A stretch of DNA of 64,000 bases, taken from Chitinophagaceae bacterium (GTDB lineage Bacteria > Bacteroidota > Bacteroidia > Chitinophagales > Chitinophagaceae). The notes below the pieces were generated by a model. That model saw nothing but the letters and a program-made list of their open reading frames with translations. It was not told where the DNA came from and ran no database searches. Positions 1-8,309 of this stretch are shown piece by piece (position 1 is the stretch's first letter; every line of letters begins with the position of its first letter). The translations under genes were made by a program, and so were the position numbers. The stretch is taken from NCBI GenBank assembly GCA_019638615.1, contig JAHBTL010000039.1, positions 1 through 64,000 of the forward strand. Direction: 5' to 3'.

Positions 1-2
1 AT

Positions 3-92
3 ACGTTTAACGACCTTTTTGGTCAGCTCCCCTTGGAGAAGATCCTTTCCATTCCAGCACTCATACCTGTCTTTTCAACGAAAAATAAATAG
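3..92 (+). CDS. Possible C-terminal end of an upstream gene (partial)
   Basis: One plus-strand frame is open from the window edge to a TAG at 90-92 and encodes about 29 residues of ordinary composition (it begins TFNDLFGQLPLEKIL). It carries no recognisable motif, so I cannot name a family. The neighbouring frames are closed or of unlikely composition. The gene would be co-directional with the genes that follow. This is only a weak call because an edge fragment this short could be open by chance. From 93 to 284 I see no gene. Confidence 0.3.
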   Translation, partial: TFNDLFGQLPLEKILSIPALIPVFSTKNK

Positions 93-284
93 AAGCCTGC
101 GAAAAATAAGTCTGTACCATATGCACCTGCTGTTATTACTATTTTCGGATCGGATATGAAAAACAGCTTTTGTCAGCAGATGGTCCATCGAAAATTGCAA
201 ATATCCTCCGTGAAAAGTCCTTCCATATCTCCCCGGAAATAATCTTATCCGTGGTTTAAAAAATAATTTTAAAAGAATACAGTT

Positions 285-771
285 ATGAAAATTCAACTCT
301 ACCTGTTTCTTGCGGCTGTGTTGTTTGCCGCACAATTATCTGCGCAAACTACAAAGAACAGCAGCGGCTTGCAACCAAGCGATATACACCCTGATGCAAA
401 GGTGATTGATGCGGATGAGTTGTATCCTTTTAACAAGGGGCTGGCAACGGTTCAAAAGGGTAACGCCCGGGCACTCATTAATTCAAAGGAAGAGTTTTCT
501 ATTCCGTACAAAAGCCAATATCAGCTTGCGATAGGTGAAAATCCCGAAATACTTTCAAGTAACAATATGTACTTCAATACTAACGGACAGTTACTTATAG
601 AACCAAGTTGTGTGCAAGGCTACCAGACACACTCTAAGTAAAATCAAATATTATCTGGTGGACAGTACTCAAACAAATACCGTCAATAAAATAATAGTTG
701 ATAGTCAAACAAATCTTTATGAGCATAAGCCAGCAAATAAATTTACCAGTATCTTTTATTTTATTAAGTGA
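285..771 (+). pseudogene. Frameshifted secreted WG-repeat-like protein
   Basis: The first frame starts at 285 with a clear signal peptide (residues 1-20, ending LSAQ) and continues for 118 codons to a TAA at 639-641. Residues 47-70 (LYPFNKGLATVQKGNARALI, then a Ser-Ile-Pro-Tyr-Lys stretch) resemble one WG/KWG-type repeat as seen in secreted Bacteroidota proteins. The +1 frame is open from 601 to a TGA at 769-771 and reads as plausible protein (KIKYYLVDSTQTNTVNKIIV). That suggests a single-base indel around 601-640 split a longer gene. WG-repeat proteins usually carry several repeats, so this one is also short. The tail overlaps the start of the next gene. The alternative is a genuine 118-residue protein; the frameshift reading is inference. 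Confidence 0.5.
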
Positions 772-1444
772 TTCTTTTGACGAAGGAAGGTACAATAAAC
801 CGTGGAGCGGTGGCAATTGGGATGATTTACAAAGAGGACGGAATGAAAGAGATTGGTCTAACAGGACAACTCAAGGCAACATAAGTAACGGAAAAACAAA
901 TTGGGGAGGTGGTGCCGGCGGCGGAAATGTACTGGGGTGGATAATTGCACTGGTAATTCTAATACCAATAGTTGTTACTTCTGCTGTATCCTCTCTTCTT
1001 ATTGCTGTAATACTAAAACTATACATACGCAATGTCGAACCAGAATCTTTAGAGTTGACATTTGGGAAAGCCTTTAGCTTATTGTTCAAAGCAACTTTAT
1101 TGTATCAAGTATTAAATGGCGTTATTTTTCTAATAATATATTTTTTGTTAAAGCAAAATATGGAAATACCTTTTTTGAATTTGGAAGCTTTAAACCAATC
1201 AGATATTTATAAAACGATATTCACATCATTGCTCCTTTATCAAATACCGACAATATTAATAACTGGGATTATACTACGCAGTAAATTATCAGATTCTTTA
1301 AAGTTTAAAGGTTTTTCAGGTTATTTAAGAGCTACACTTTTCACCGCCTTAGTAATCATGCCGCTTATTTTAGCGATAAGTTACGTGGTAATGGATGCCA
1401 TTAGTTTCTATGTTTACAAACAACCCAATTATATATTTCATTAA
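719..1444 (+). CDS. Uncharacterised multi-pass membrane protein with Gly/Asn-rich N-terminus
   Basis: About 241 residues from the ATG at 719; an in-frame ATG at 698 is the alternative. The first 70 residues are hydrophilic and rich in Gly, Asn, Arg and Trp (RYNKPWSGGNWDDLQRGR, then a Gly-rich linker). At least four hydrophobic segments follow, the first about residues 77-103 (GWIIALVILIPIVVTSAV), then near 125-145, 165-185 and 205-225. I recognise no named family. It is followed 19 bp later by a PH-like membrane protein, and then by a Gln-rich protein and a VirD4-like ATPase on the same strand, so it may be the membrane base of that cluster. Codon usage is AT-rich like the three genes after it. 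The N-terminus is uncertain because the frame of the upstream broken gene runs into it. Confidence 0.6.
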   Translation: MSISQQINLPVSFILLSDSFDEGRYNKPWSGGNWDDLQRGRNERDWSNRTTQGNISNGKTNWGGGAGGGNVLGWIIALVILIPIVVTSAVSSLLIAVILKLYIRNVEPESLELTFGKAFSLLFKATLLYQVLNGVIFLIIYFLLKQNMEIPFLNLEALNQSDIYKTIFTSLLLYQIPTILITGIILRSKLSDSLKFKGFSGYLRATLFTALVIMPLILAISYVVMDAISFYVYKQPNYIFH

Positions 1445-1463
1445 CAGTCAAAAACTAACAACT

Positions 1464-2084
1464 ATGATTTTAGGACAAAGCGTTACTCCATGCGAAGGAG
1501 AAGTATCAATCAAATCGTATCAATGTACACAATTTAATTCAAGATTGTTTGGCCTTAAAGCTGACGGTCATCTTGAGGTAACGAACAAAAGGCTGCTGTT
1601 TCAGGCACTCGGCAAAGGGATGAGCGGGTGGAGTGTTCTGCATAATGAAGTGGCTATCGGAGACGTGTCCGATATTAAAATTTACAAGGGTAATTCCTTT
1701 AATATTCTTATGTTCATTATCGGGATTTCGATTTTGCTTGTCTTATCCATAGCTGTGAGTGGTCGTCTGTCGCCATTTTCAGATCCCAGTACTTTACAAA
1801 CGCTGCTTGCTTTAGCTGTACTTGGGGGCGGCGGATATTTCCTCTGGAATAGATGCAAAAAGGAGTCTTTTTCATTGGTGATTAACACAAAAGGTGGTAG
1901 CGGAAACGTAGTATATATTGCAGGCTTATCACCCTTTGGAGGAGGCACATCAATTGCTAAAAAGGCTTTGGAAGGGCTGCCATCAAGAGACAGCGAAATA
2001 TTGTTTAAAGAAATTGGTGCAGTTGTATTAGATATTCAAAAGATGGGCAACAATGCAATAGAAAGATGGAAAAATAAATCTTAA
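1464..2084 (+). CDS. PH/GRAM-like domain membrane protein
   Basis: 206 residues from the ATG at 1464. An in-frame ATG at 1395 would lie inside the previous gene, so the later start is preferred. The N-terminal 75 residues (EGEVSIKSYQCTQF, then LEVTNKRLLFQALG) have the strand pattern and the 'L.vTNkRLlF' signature typical of bacterial PH and GRAM-like domains, which often sit at membranes. Two hydrophobic helices follow (FNILMFIIGISILLVLSIAV and LLALAVLGGGGYFLW), with a second beta-rich cytosolic part after them (SFSLVINTKGGSGNVVYIAG). The stop lies 138 bp before the Gln-rich gene. Domain assignment is from pattern recognition. The role is unknown, but position suggests a shared function with the adjacent membrane protein and ATPase. 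Confidence 0.6.
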   Translation: MILGQSVTPCEGEVSIKSYQCTQFNSRLFGLKADGHLEVTNKRLLFQALGKGMSGWSVLHNEVAIGDVSDIKIYKGNSFNILMFIIGISILLVLSIAVSGRLSPFSDPSTLQTLLALAVLGGGGYFLWNRCKKESFSLVINTKGGSGNVVYIAGLSPFGGGTSIAKKALEGLPSRDSEILFKEIGAVVLDIQKMGNNAIERWKNKS

Positions 2085-2222
2085 CTAAATCGAATGGTAT
2101 CATAACGGGTTGAAGAAACATAACACATTGAAATGAATAAACCTGTTATGGTACTGCCACTAAATTAAGGTGATGGGCAAGTGTGTAATTATTATTGCAA
2201 AATAACTTAAAAATTTTGACAA

Positions 2223-3416
2223 ATGGCAGAAGAGGAAAAAGATGGAATACTAAGAAGCCTGAATAATAAAAAAGCTGAAGCTTTTGTTAAGGTTTTAGAG
2301 ACTGCTGTTAATGGCACTGATTTATCAAACCAATATCGCTATGCAATAGAATTACAACAGAGCTTGCAAACTCAAATTGAACAACAGGTTGTAGTTGAAA
2401 AGCCAAATCTTAAAGCTATTTCTCAACAAGAACTATTACAAAAAAAAATAGACGGAATTGAGGAACAAATATCTAAGGCAGGAGAAGAACATAATAAAGG
2501 CAAAGAAGCCCAAAATGTCAAGCTATTGGATGCTGAAAATTTTGATAAAAATCAAACGAGACAACATGGAAGTACTCCTAAAAGCATTACCAAAGATTTT
2601 AATAATGTTGCAAAACCTCCCGGTGGTAACGGCGGCGGAGGTGTTGTCGGGAAACCCGATGACAATGGGCAAGAGCCTCCTGACAAAACCCCACCTAAAG
2701 GACAGCAAATAAAAGCTCCAAAAACTGAAAATGAGGACACTAATACAGTAAGCAACTCAGAGATTCCAAATCATACATCAGAACCCTTTGTAGCCCCAGG
2801 CGGAAAATATACAAGGCAACAAACTCTGAATAATGAAATTTCTAATCAAAATGCAAATACAATGAGTAATCAAAACCAAGATCCAAGAATAGAACCAGCC
2901 TCGGCTGCGTATGATAAACTTGTAAAACAGCAGCAAGCTGAATGGTCGCAAAGAGAGGGTATGAGTAAAGAACAGCAAGACAAGATGTCGGAACGGTTTA
3001 ACGCTCAAACAGCCGAATTTAATAAGAAATATCCGGGCTTTAAAGAGAATATTTCGATGAATGAACAAAAGATGTCTGGAATTCAGCAACAAACAGACAC
3101 GAAACAACAAACTGCCTCACAAACTTCGAGTACACAACAAACAGGAGTTCAGTCTAAGTTTACGGGTAATACACAACCCGAAGGGCAGTCAAAAATTCAG
3201 CAGCAAACTGATATTCAGCAACAAAAAGGTGACACATCACAATCCAAATTTTTAAATAACTCAGCAGGTCAGAGCGAAGGACAATCACAATCCAAAATCC
3301 AACAACAAACAGATACGCAACAGCAAAAAACGTCTCAATCTTCCGGTAGTCAGCAGTCATCGCAATCGCAAAATTCTGACCAATCAACATCTCAAAACAA
3401 CGAACAAAAAAGATGA
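2223..3416 (+). CDS. Gln/Ser-rich, largely disordered protein paired with the VirD4-like ATPase
   Basis: 397 residues with no signal peptide or membrane segment. Residues 1-100 are charged and probably helical or coiled-coil (MAEEEKDGILRSLNNKKAEA). Residues 120-170 form a Pro/Gly-rich linker (KPPGGNGGGGVVGKPDDNG). The C-terminal 130 residues are very rich in Gln, Ser and Thr, with a recurring unit of the form KIQQQTDxQQQK preceded by QSKF and Glu-Gly-Gln-Ser segments (at least three copies). The stop codon overlaps the next start as ATGA at 3413-3416, indicating translational coupling to the ATPase. I know no family for it. A substrate adaptor or partner for the ATPase is the simplest guess. 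Composition is AT-rich. Confidence 0.7.
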   Translation: MAEEEKDGILRSLNNKKAEAFVKVLETAVNGTDLSNQYRYAIELQQSLQTQIEQQVVVEKPNLKAISQQELLQKKIDGIEEQISKAGEEHNKGKEAQNVKLLDAENFDKNQTRQHGSTPKSITKDFNNVAKPPGGNGGGGVVGKPDDNGQEPPDKTPPKGQQIKAPKTENEDTNTVSNSEIPNHTSEPFVAPGGKYTRQQTLNNEISNQNANTMSNQNQDPRIEPASAAYDKLVKQQQAEWSQREGMSKEQQDKMSERFNAQTAEFNKKYPGFKENISMNEQKMSGIQQQTDTKQQTASQTSSTQQTGVQSKFTGNTQPEGQSKIQQQTDIQQQKGDTSQSKFLNNSAGQSEGQSQSKIQQQTDTQQQKTSQSSGSQQSSQSQNSDQSTSQNNEQKR

Positions 3417-4723
3417 TAGAGCACCTTTTCGGAGTAGAGTTAATAAAAGATGGCAACAAATTAGCCTTTGACACGGCAGCCAATCCACGCTGCAAAATCA
3501 ATGGCAAAGATTTGAACGGCAATCCGTTTACGCTGCCGCTCGATGACACATTGTTCAGCAAGCACCTTCTGTTTTTGGGCAACATCGGCACAGGAAAAAC
3601 CAATGCCATTTCACAAGTAGTATCGCAAATAAAAAATCAATTGACCGAAAATGACCTGATGATTGTATTTGATACCAAGGGAGATTTCTACAGTCAGTTT
3701 TTTAAAGATGGAGACATTGTGATAAGTAACAATAGCGCTAAATTCAAAGGTGCAAATGAGTATTGGAATATTTTTTCAGAAACCACTATTGACAACACCT
3801 TACAAAGTATTACTGAAAATTCCCTTGAGATTGCAAATAATCTTTTTGCCGACAAAATTAAAAGTTCAAGTTCACCTTTTTTCCCGCAGGCGGCAAAAGA
3901 TGTTCTTGCAACCTTTTTAAAGGTAATAGCAACAAGATATACAAAAGATGCCCAAAACAATGAGGAATTAATCGGGTACTTTGAAAGTTCAGGACGGGAG
4001 AAATTGCAGCAGTTTTTTGAAATTAATCAACAAACCAGAATCAATAGTTACATTTCAAAAGATGCGGCTTCGCAAGCTGATGGTGTTATATCAGAACTCA
4101 ATCAGTTATTGGGTGAAATATTTATTGGAGATTTCAGAAAAAAAGGAAATCTTTCAATAAGAGATTTAGTAAGGAATAAGGGAGGCAAAACCATTTTTTT
4201 GGAATATGATATTTCTGTTGGCAATGTATTGACGCCTATTTACCGGCTTATGTTTGACCTTGCGATTAAAGAAACATTAAGTAGTTCTCAAAGAGAAGCA
4301 CCGAAAGGAAACGTGTGGTTTTTCATTGATGAATTTAGCCTACTTCCTAATCTTAAATATCTTGACAATGGTGTAAATTTTGGTCGTAGCCAGGGAGCAA
4401 AATTTATAATAGGCGTTCAAAATATTCCACAGGTTTACCACGAATACGGAGAAGATTTAGGACAAAGTTTGTTATCTGGTATAAGAACTGTTTTCTCATT
4501 CCATATTGATGATATAAAATCAAGAGAATTCATTCAAAACCGATACGGCTTTGCACAAAAAAAATTAACCTATTCCGATTCATTTGGAACGGCTGTTGAT
4601 AATGTACAATCCATGAAAGTAATTGAGGATTGGGACATTTCAAATCTAAAAACCGGTTCGGCTATAGTTGGGCTTCCCGATGGTAATCCCTTTGTTTTTC
4701 AGTTTGGAGAGTATCAGAAATAG
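3413..4723 (+). CDS. VirD4/TraG-like P-loop ATPase (orphan type IV coupling-protein family)
   Basis: 436 residues. Walker A is GNIGTGKT at residues 56-63. A second strand reads DLMIVFDTKGDF (81-92), and Walker B is VWFFIDEF with Asp306/Glu307. The motif GRSQGAKFIIGVQN (about 324-337) is typical of the TraD/VirD4 group of hexameric DNA-translocating or coupling ATPases. It lacks the N-terminal transmembrane helices of full coupling proteins, so it would be cytosolic unless tethered by a partner. No relaxase, mating-pair genes or oriT are visible nearby, so it is an orphan. It is translationally coupled to the Gln-rich gene through ATGA. What it moves or remodels is unknown; a cargo loader, a HerA-like translocase in a defence locus, or a conjugation remnant are all possible. 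Confidence 0.85.
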   Translation: MIEHLFGVELIKDGNKLAFDTAANPRCKINGKDLNGNPFTLPLDDTLFSKHLLFLGNIGTGKTNAISQVVSQIKNQLTENDLMIVFDTKGDFYSQFFKDGDIVISNNSAKFKGANEYWNIFSETTIDNTLQSITENSLEIANNLFADKIKSSSSPFFPQAAKDVLATFLKVIATRYTKDAQNNEELIGYFESSGREKLQQFFEINQQTRINSYISKDAASQADGVISELNQLLGEIFIGDFRKKGNLSIRDLVRNKGGKTIFLEYDISVGNVLTPIYRLMFDLAIKETLSSSQREAPKGNVWFFIDEFSLLPNLKYLDNGVNFGRSQGAKFIIGVQNIPQVYHEYGEDLGQSLLSGIRTVFSFHIDDIKSREFIQNRYGFAQKKLTYSDSFGTAVDNVQSMKVIEDWDISNLKTGSAIVGLPDGNPFVFQFGEYQK

Positions 4724-4901
4724 CAAACTATAGTATGTAACAGCGAAACCAGCACACAACAGGCGACCTGGCTATATGGCGGGGCGACGAATATATACCC
4801 GGCTTTTGTTTGTTATTCGGCTTTCCTGTCTGCCGGCAGGTAACGCCGGGCAATAGAATAAACAATGAACTTTTAATTATAAGAAGATAGATGACGGCAA
4901 A

Positions 4902-5051
4902 ATGCGGCACGCCGGATTATCAAAAAAGAGCCAGCTTGTTTTTGCAGGGGTTATTGACATAAAACGTAAAAAAGCAGCAGAAGCTGCATTTGAAGTTCAT
5001 ACAACTGCCAGAGAACCTGAATATATCAAACCAACTAAAAGAATCTTATGA
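4902..5051 (+). other. Possible 49-codon small ORF
   Basis: An ATG at 4902 opens a frame of 49 codons (MRHAGLSKKSQLVFAGVI at its start; EPEYIKPTKRIL at its end) whose TGA overlaps the ATG at 5048. The composition is protein-like, but there is no recognised family and no clear ribosome binding site. It could be the tail of an eroded gene. The rest of 4724-5047 shows no gene; it contains a short palindromic stretch near 4828-4850 (CTGCCGGCAG core). Confidence 0.25.
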
Positions 5052-5612
5052 AATCCCATCTGCTCCCGTTCTTTATCCTCCTGCTTTGCGGACTGAACTT
5101 TTCCGGGGCCAACGCTCAAACCCTGGACCCAATAATCGCTAATCATATTAAGGCGATTGGTGGTAAAGAAAAAATAAAGCAGATAAAACCGTTGCTATAC
5201 AAATGAGTACAACAAATACGATTACTCAACCAGAGGCTGTAAAAGTTTCCGTTAATTCGTTAACCAGAATAACCAACGGAAAGGGATACCGCAGGGATAT
5301 AGAATCAGAAACGGGAGGGGTTAAGATGGTGCAATCGGAATGTTTTACAGATAACACAGGACAAATAAGCGGGTGGACAACTGCTCCTCCTATGCCGGAA
5401 ATTGCTGAGATTGCAAAAGGTGATTTCGAAACAATGAATGATACTCAGCCCAGGGCAATGTCTGAATATGAATATAATGCCGGAAAAGATCAAATATTTG
5501 TTGGAAATCCTTTTATCAATTATCCTTCGAAAGGAATGGAAGCACTGTTACAGGGATAACTGTTAATGAACCCATAGACAGCACCATATATAACTTTCCC
5601 GGTGAGGAATAA
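5048..5612 (+). pseudogene. Degraded outer-membrane lipoprotein-sorting-like protein
   Basis: Three frames each hold one recognisable piece. From 5048 there is a signal peptide (MKSHLLPFFILLLCGLNFSG) followed by LDPIIANHIKAIGGKEKIKQ, which is the standard opening of Bacteroidota secreted proteins of the LolA-like/'outer membrane lipoprotein-sorting' type; it stops at about 5206. The second piece, 5203-5559, continues the same family (GKGYRRDIE, then VQSECFTDNTG, WTTAPPMPEIAEI and the FVGNPFINYPSKG region). A third frame ends at 5612 with VTGITVNEPIDSTIYNFPGE, like the usual C-terminus. Relative to the family, more than 100 residues between the last two pieces appear to be missing. Two frameshifts plus an internal deletion make this a pseudogene. 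Confidence 0.65.
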
Positions 5613-5634
5613 ATCTTTGCAACCCGTAACTATG

Positions 5635-6090
5635 CACCCAAACCTCAAACCCCAAACAATAAACTCAAAACCACTGTTGTCCGGTTAAAATGTTAACCGA
5701 AACGACCAAAGCCAGTACTGTACTGAACTTCATTAAAGTTTACCGCATGACCCACTTACCACAAGGTATTCCACTTTTTTCTTGATAAAAGACTTCTGAG
5801 CTAATTGCACTTCCTAACTGTGGCATATGGTGTTTTTCTTTAGGCGCCGTCCAAGCCAATTTTCTTAACGCCATTTTTCCGAGGCCGACATCCCTTCATA
5901 TTTTACCGGACAATACTGACTCAAAACTGTAACTGTAATTGTAAACAACAAATAATAAACCTGAAACTTGCAACCTGCAACTGCTATCAAATCCCAAATT
6001 TCAAATCCGCCTGCAACCTCAAACCATAAACCCTAAATCTCAAACCACAGACTTTAAACCCGAAACTTCCAACCACCCTGCCATTTATTA
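5635..6090. repeat. CA-rich degenerate repeat tract (AAACYTCAAACC-type)
   Basis: The gap between the pseudogene and the lipoprotein gene contains no credible gene. Two stretches, about 5635-5690 and 5935-6085, are degenerate arrays of 6-8 bp words such as AAACCTCAAACC, CCCAAAC, ATAAACCTGAAACTTGC and AACCTGCAACT. There is no fixed period, so this is not a CRISPR array. A matching tract on both strands occurs at about 16630-16725. Such tracts look like slipped-strand or low-complexity intergenic filler. Function unknown. Confidence 0.6.
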
Positions 6091-6128
6091 CGTATAAGCA
6101 TTGGTTTCAGCCAGTTAAAACCTGACCA

Positions 6129-6737
6129 ATGCAAATAAAAAAAGTACTGATCCTGCTGCTTATCCCGCTTTGCAGCGATATGCTGGTAGCCTGCTGCGAT
6201 TGCGACGATCCCCAGCTATTTAAATATACCAATGCCAGTCTTGAATTGCAGCACCTGGATAACAGGGGGCAGTCGCCGGCAACGGATGAAGATGGCATTG
6301 CCCTGAAAGAGGCATATGGCATTGCCATGACCCTGCGGTGCGAACCAACAGTCTTTAAAACGGCCCCGTTCTCACTTTTTCTCAATCAGTCGTATGCATT
6401 TTCGTGCAGGTGCGATGCGGGTGTGCAGCATCATGCAAAAGACAGTGTAATTGCTATCCGCATCATAACACTGGAAGATTTTGACGCCTTTCATCCTGCA
6501 GGAACCGATATAAGCGACTATTTCAGGTTATACACCTGGAATAACTTTACCACTATTGCCGACTATTTACACAAGGACGCCAGGGTTTTTGCTTACGATG
6601 AGCCCAAAAACATTGTGATGAATGCCTTATTGATAAATGCCCCGGCTGCCGCAGGATTTTACCGGTTCCGGGTGGAGATGGATCTGTCGGATGGGCGCTC
6701 CCTTACAAAAGAAACTTCAACCATTGAACTGCAGTAA
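6129..6737 (+). CDS. Uncharacterised Cys-rich lipoprotein
   Basis: 202 residues with a hydrophobic leader and a lipobox-like sequence LVACC (Cys22 probable lipidation site), followed by a Cys-rich start CDCDDPQLF. The rest is mixed alpha/beta with further cysteines (FSCRCDAGVQHH). This general layout recalls Bacteroidota DUF5034-type lipoproteins, but the match is by impression only. The stop codon (6735-6737) is immediately followed by the ATG of the next gene, so the pair is surely co-transcribed and probably translationally coupled. The protein is expected at the outer membrane together with its partner. Confidence 0.7.
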   Translation: MQIKKVLILLLIPLCSDMLVACCDCDDPQLFKYTNASLELQHLDNRGQSPATDEDGIALKEAYGIAMTLRCEPTVFKTAPFSLFLNQSYAFSCRCDAGVQHHAKDSVIAIRIITLEDFDAFHPAGTDISDYFRLYTWNNFTTIADYLHKDARVFAYDEPKNIVMNALLINAPAAAGFYRFRVEMDLSDGRSLTKETSTIELQ

Positions 6738-7532
6738 ATGAAAAATATTTTTTTGGGCCTTATACTATTATTCTCCTGTGCCACAGCGCTTGCTCAAAAA
6801 AAGCCATTCCGCAAGCAAAGACTTATTTTCAGCCACGGTATCGGGTACGATCTTCCTTTTCAGACTGTCAGGGTGAACCCTGTTACCGACCAGTTATCGG
6901 ATGTGAATGGTAAAGGGCTTTCATTCCAGGTTTTTTCAATGAGCTTGTTTGTTAAAAAAAACTGGGGAGTGGAAGTATTGATGCAGGGAGTGGCAGGTGA
7001 CAGCAGGAAAAGAAATAAAATGTTTAACCAGTTGATCGAAGAGAAATGGTCGGATCAATATTATTACAACCGCCGCCCTTTTTACAATGAGGGAGGGTTA
7101 GATCTTTTTACCGGTGCTTTGGGATTGATTCATAAAATTGAAAAAAGACGGGTCACTTATATTCCCAAGTTTTTTATCGGCGTTACCTCAACTTACGCTG
7201 CAGACAATATTAATCACTACCTGAAGGAGAAAAATGCCAATACCGTTTTATCGCTGGATTACCTTTCGGGCGAAACAAACCAGGCGAGTGTATTACTAGG
7301 GCCGGCTGCATCAATGATTTACCGGTTTAACAGCATTGTAGGAGTGGGGTTGAATGCTTCTTTTTTGTGGCATAAAGTAAATTTCACGTATAACGAAAGA
7401 ATGACCAACCTTGTTACCAATGAAGTGTCCGATACTTATTATAGGTACCACGATAATATACAACGCTTATATATAGGCGTCAATGTTTACATCGGATTTG
7501 GAAGACGGTATGATTGGGTAGGAGAGAAATAA
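6738..7532 (+). CDS. Uncharacterised outer-membrane beta-barrel-like protein
   Basis: 264 residues with a signal peptide (MKNIFLGLILLFSCATALAQ). The mature part has alternating amphipathic strands (QRLIFSHGIGYDLPF near the start; LYIGVNVYIGFGRR near the end) and many aromatic residues, as in small outer-membrane barrels. No named family is recognised. It begins at the base after the stop of the lipoprotein gene, with no spacer, so the two gene products may work together at the cell surface. It ends 82 bp before a convergent minus-strand gene; this gap marks the edge of the minus-strand patchwork. Confidence 0.7.
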   Translation: MKNIFLGLILLFSCATALAQKKPFRKQRLIFSHGIGYDLPFQTVRVNPVTDQLSDVNGKGLSFQVFSMSLFVKKNWGVEVLMQGVAGDSRKRNKMFNQLIEEKWSDQYYYNRRPFYNEGGLDLFTGALGLIHKIEKRRVTYIPKFFIGVTSTYAADNINHYLKEKNANTVLSLDYLSGETNQASVLLGPAASMIYRFNSIVGVGLNASFLWHKVNFTYNERMTNLVTNEVSDTYYRYHDNIQRLYIGVNVYIGFGRRYDWVGEK

Positions 7533-7614
7533 CAGGTTACCTGTTACGGATAGGTATTCATGCAGTTAAAGCATTTGCTGATTGTTAATTCTACCGTTCA
7601 ATTTGTAGGCGTAG

Positions 7615-8154
7615 TTATTTCTTTTCTTTCAAAAGTATTGAATTGACCAACTCCTTCATAAATTGAAAGGTAGCAGCTTTCAATTCCTTCAATGTATTAA
7701 TTTCACAATCTGCAATTTTAAACTCGGGAATTATTTTAGAAAAATCTGTGTATTCAAAACCTCCCCGATGCTTCAGTGCATTTACCGTTGAATACAAGAC
7801 TTTTATTTCAGCATAACCCGTCAGGTTTTGAATACTAATATTATATTTCTCCATAATAATTTTAACAGACTCATTTCTGCTTCTTTTCAAATTTTTGTTT
7901 GATTTCAGTAAAGCGTCATCGCTTGCTGCGGCAATCTGCAGGAAATGCTCAACCAAAGCATTCAACTCGTATAAAACTGACTGTCTGAAATATCGAAATG
8001 ATCCGATGGCTAAATCTTTATTGGATAAGTCTGGCAGTATCATTGTGTCGTCTGCATTGTTAATTTCCTTTATAAAATTAGCAAGACCGTTTTCAAAATA
8101 AAAATCGATTGTGTCAATTTCCCATTTAAGTAATATGTCTAATTTCGGGTGCAT
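7615..8154 (-). CDS. Uncharacterised cytosolic helical protein
   Basis: 179 residues, mostly helical and charged, with no signal peptide or membrane segment. The central part (FRYFRQSVLYELNALVEHF) and the motif YSTVNALKHRGGF near residues 125-137 resemble helical nucleotide-binding or HEPN-like small proteins. I cannot assign a family, and the HEPN resemblance is only a suggestion. It is the outermost gene of the minus-strand patchwork. The upstream gap (8161-8309) contains one of the attC-like repeats. Confidence 0.6.
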   Translation of the reverse strand: MHPKLDILLKWEIDTIDFYFENGLANFIKEINNADDTMILPDLSNKDLAIGSFRYFRQSVLYELNALVEHFLQIAAASDDALLKSNKNLKRSRNESVKIIMEKYNISIQNLTGYAEIKVLYSTVNALKHRGGFEYTDFSKIIPEFKIADCEINTLKELKAATFQFMKELVNSILLKEKK

Positions 8155-8160
8155 AGTTAC

Positions 8161-8309
8161 GCCTAATGATCCGGGGCCTTGCGATGACGGGGCAATCGAA
8201 GCACCTCCGTTCAGCTAATGTACAAAAGTTGATAGAAGTACATAAGTTCAATTTAGCAATTTAGCACTTCAGCCCCGCTATTGCAAAACCCTTGTTTGTG
8301 GTATTGCGG
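8161..8309. repeat. attC-like interspersed repeat, copy 1
   Basis: The gap between two minus-strand genes starts GCCTAATGATCCGGGGCC and ends GCAAAACCCTTGTTTGTGG, with an internal GTACAAAAGTTGATAG. The same layout (CTAAY-GGGC at one end, GCAAAACCC-TGTT-TGTG at the other, GTACAAAA-CTGATAG in the middle) recurs at 15317-15517 and in part at 9171-9345 and 14611-14745. Ends of this kind resemble integron attC sites, but the assignment is inferred from layout only. Confidence 0.45.

Noticed and set aside
3413-4723. Complete conjugative element
   Set aside because: Only the coupling-type ATPase is present; there is no relaxase, VirB4-like ATPase, Tra outer genes or recognisable oriT.
5935-6085. CRISPR-like array of AAAC-rich units
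   Set aside because: Units are of unequal length and degenerate, with no unique spacers of constant size and no cas genes nearby.
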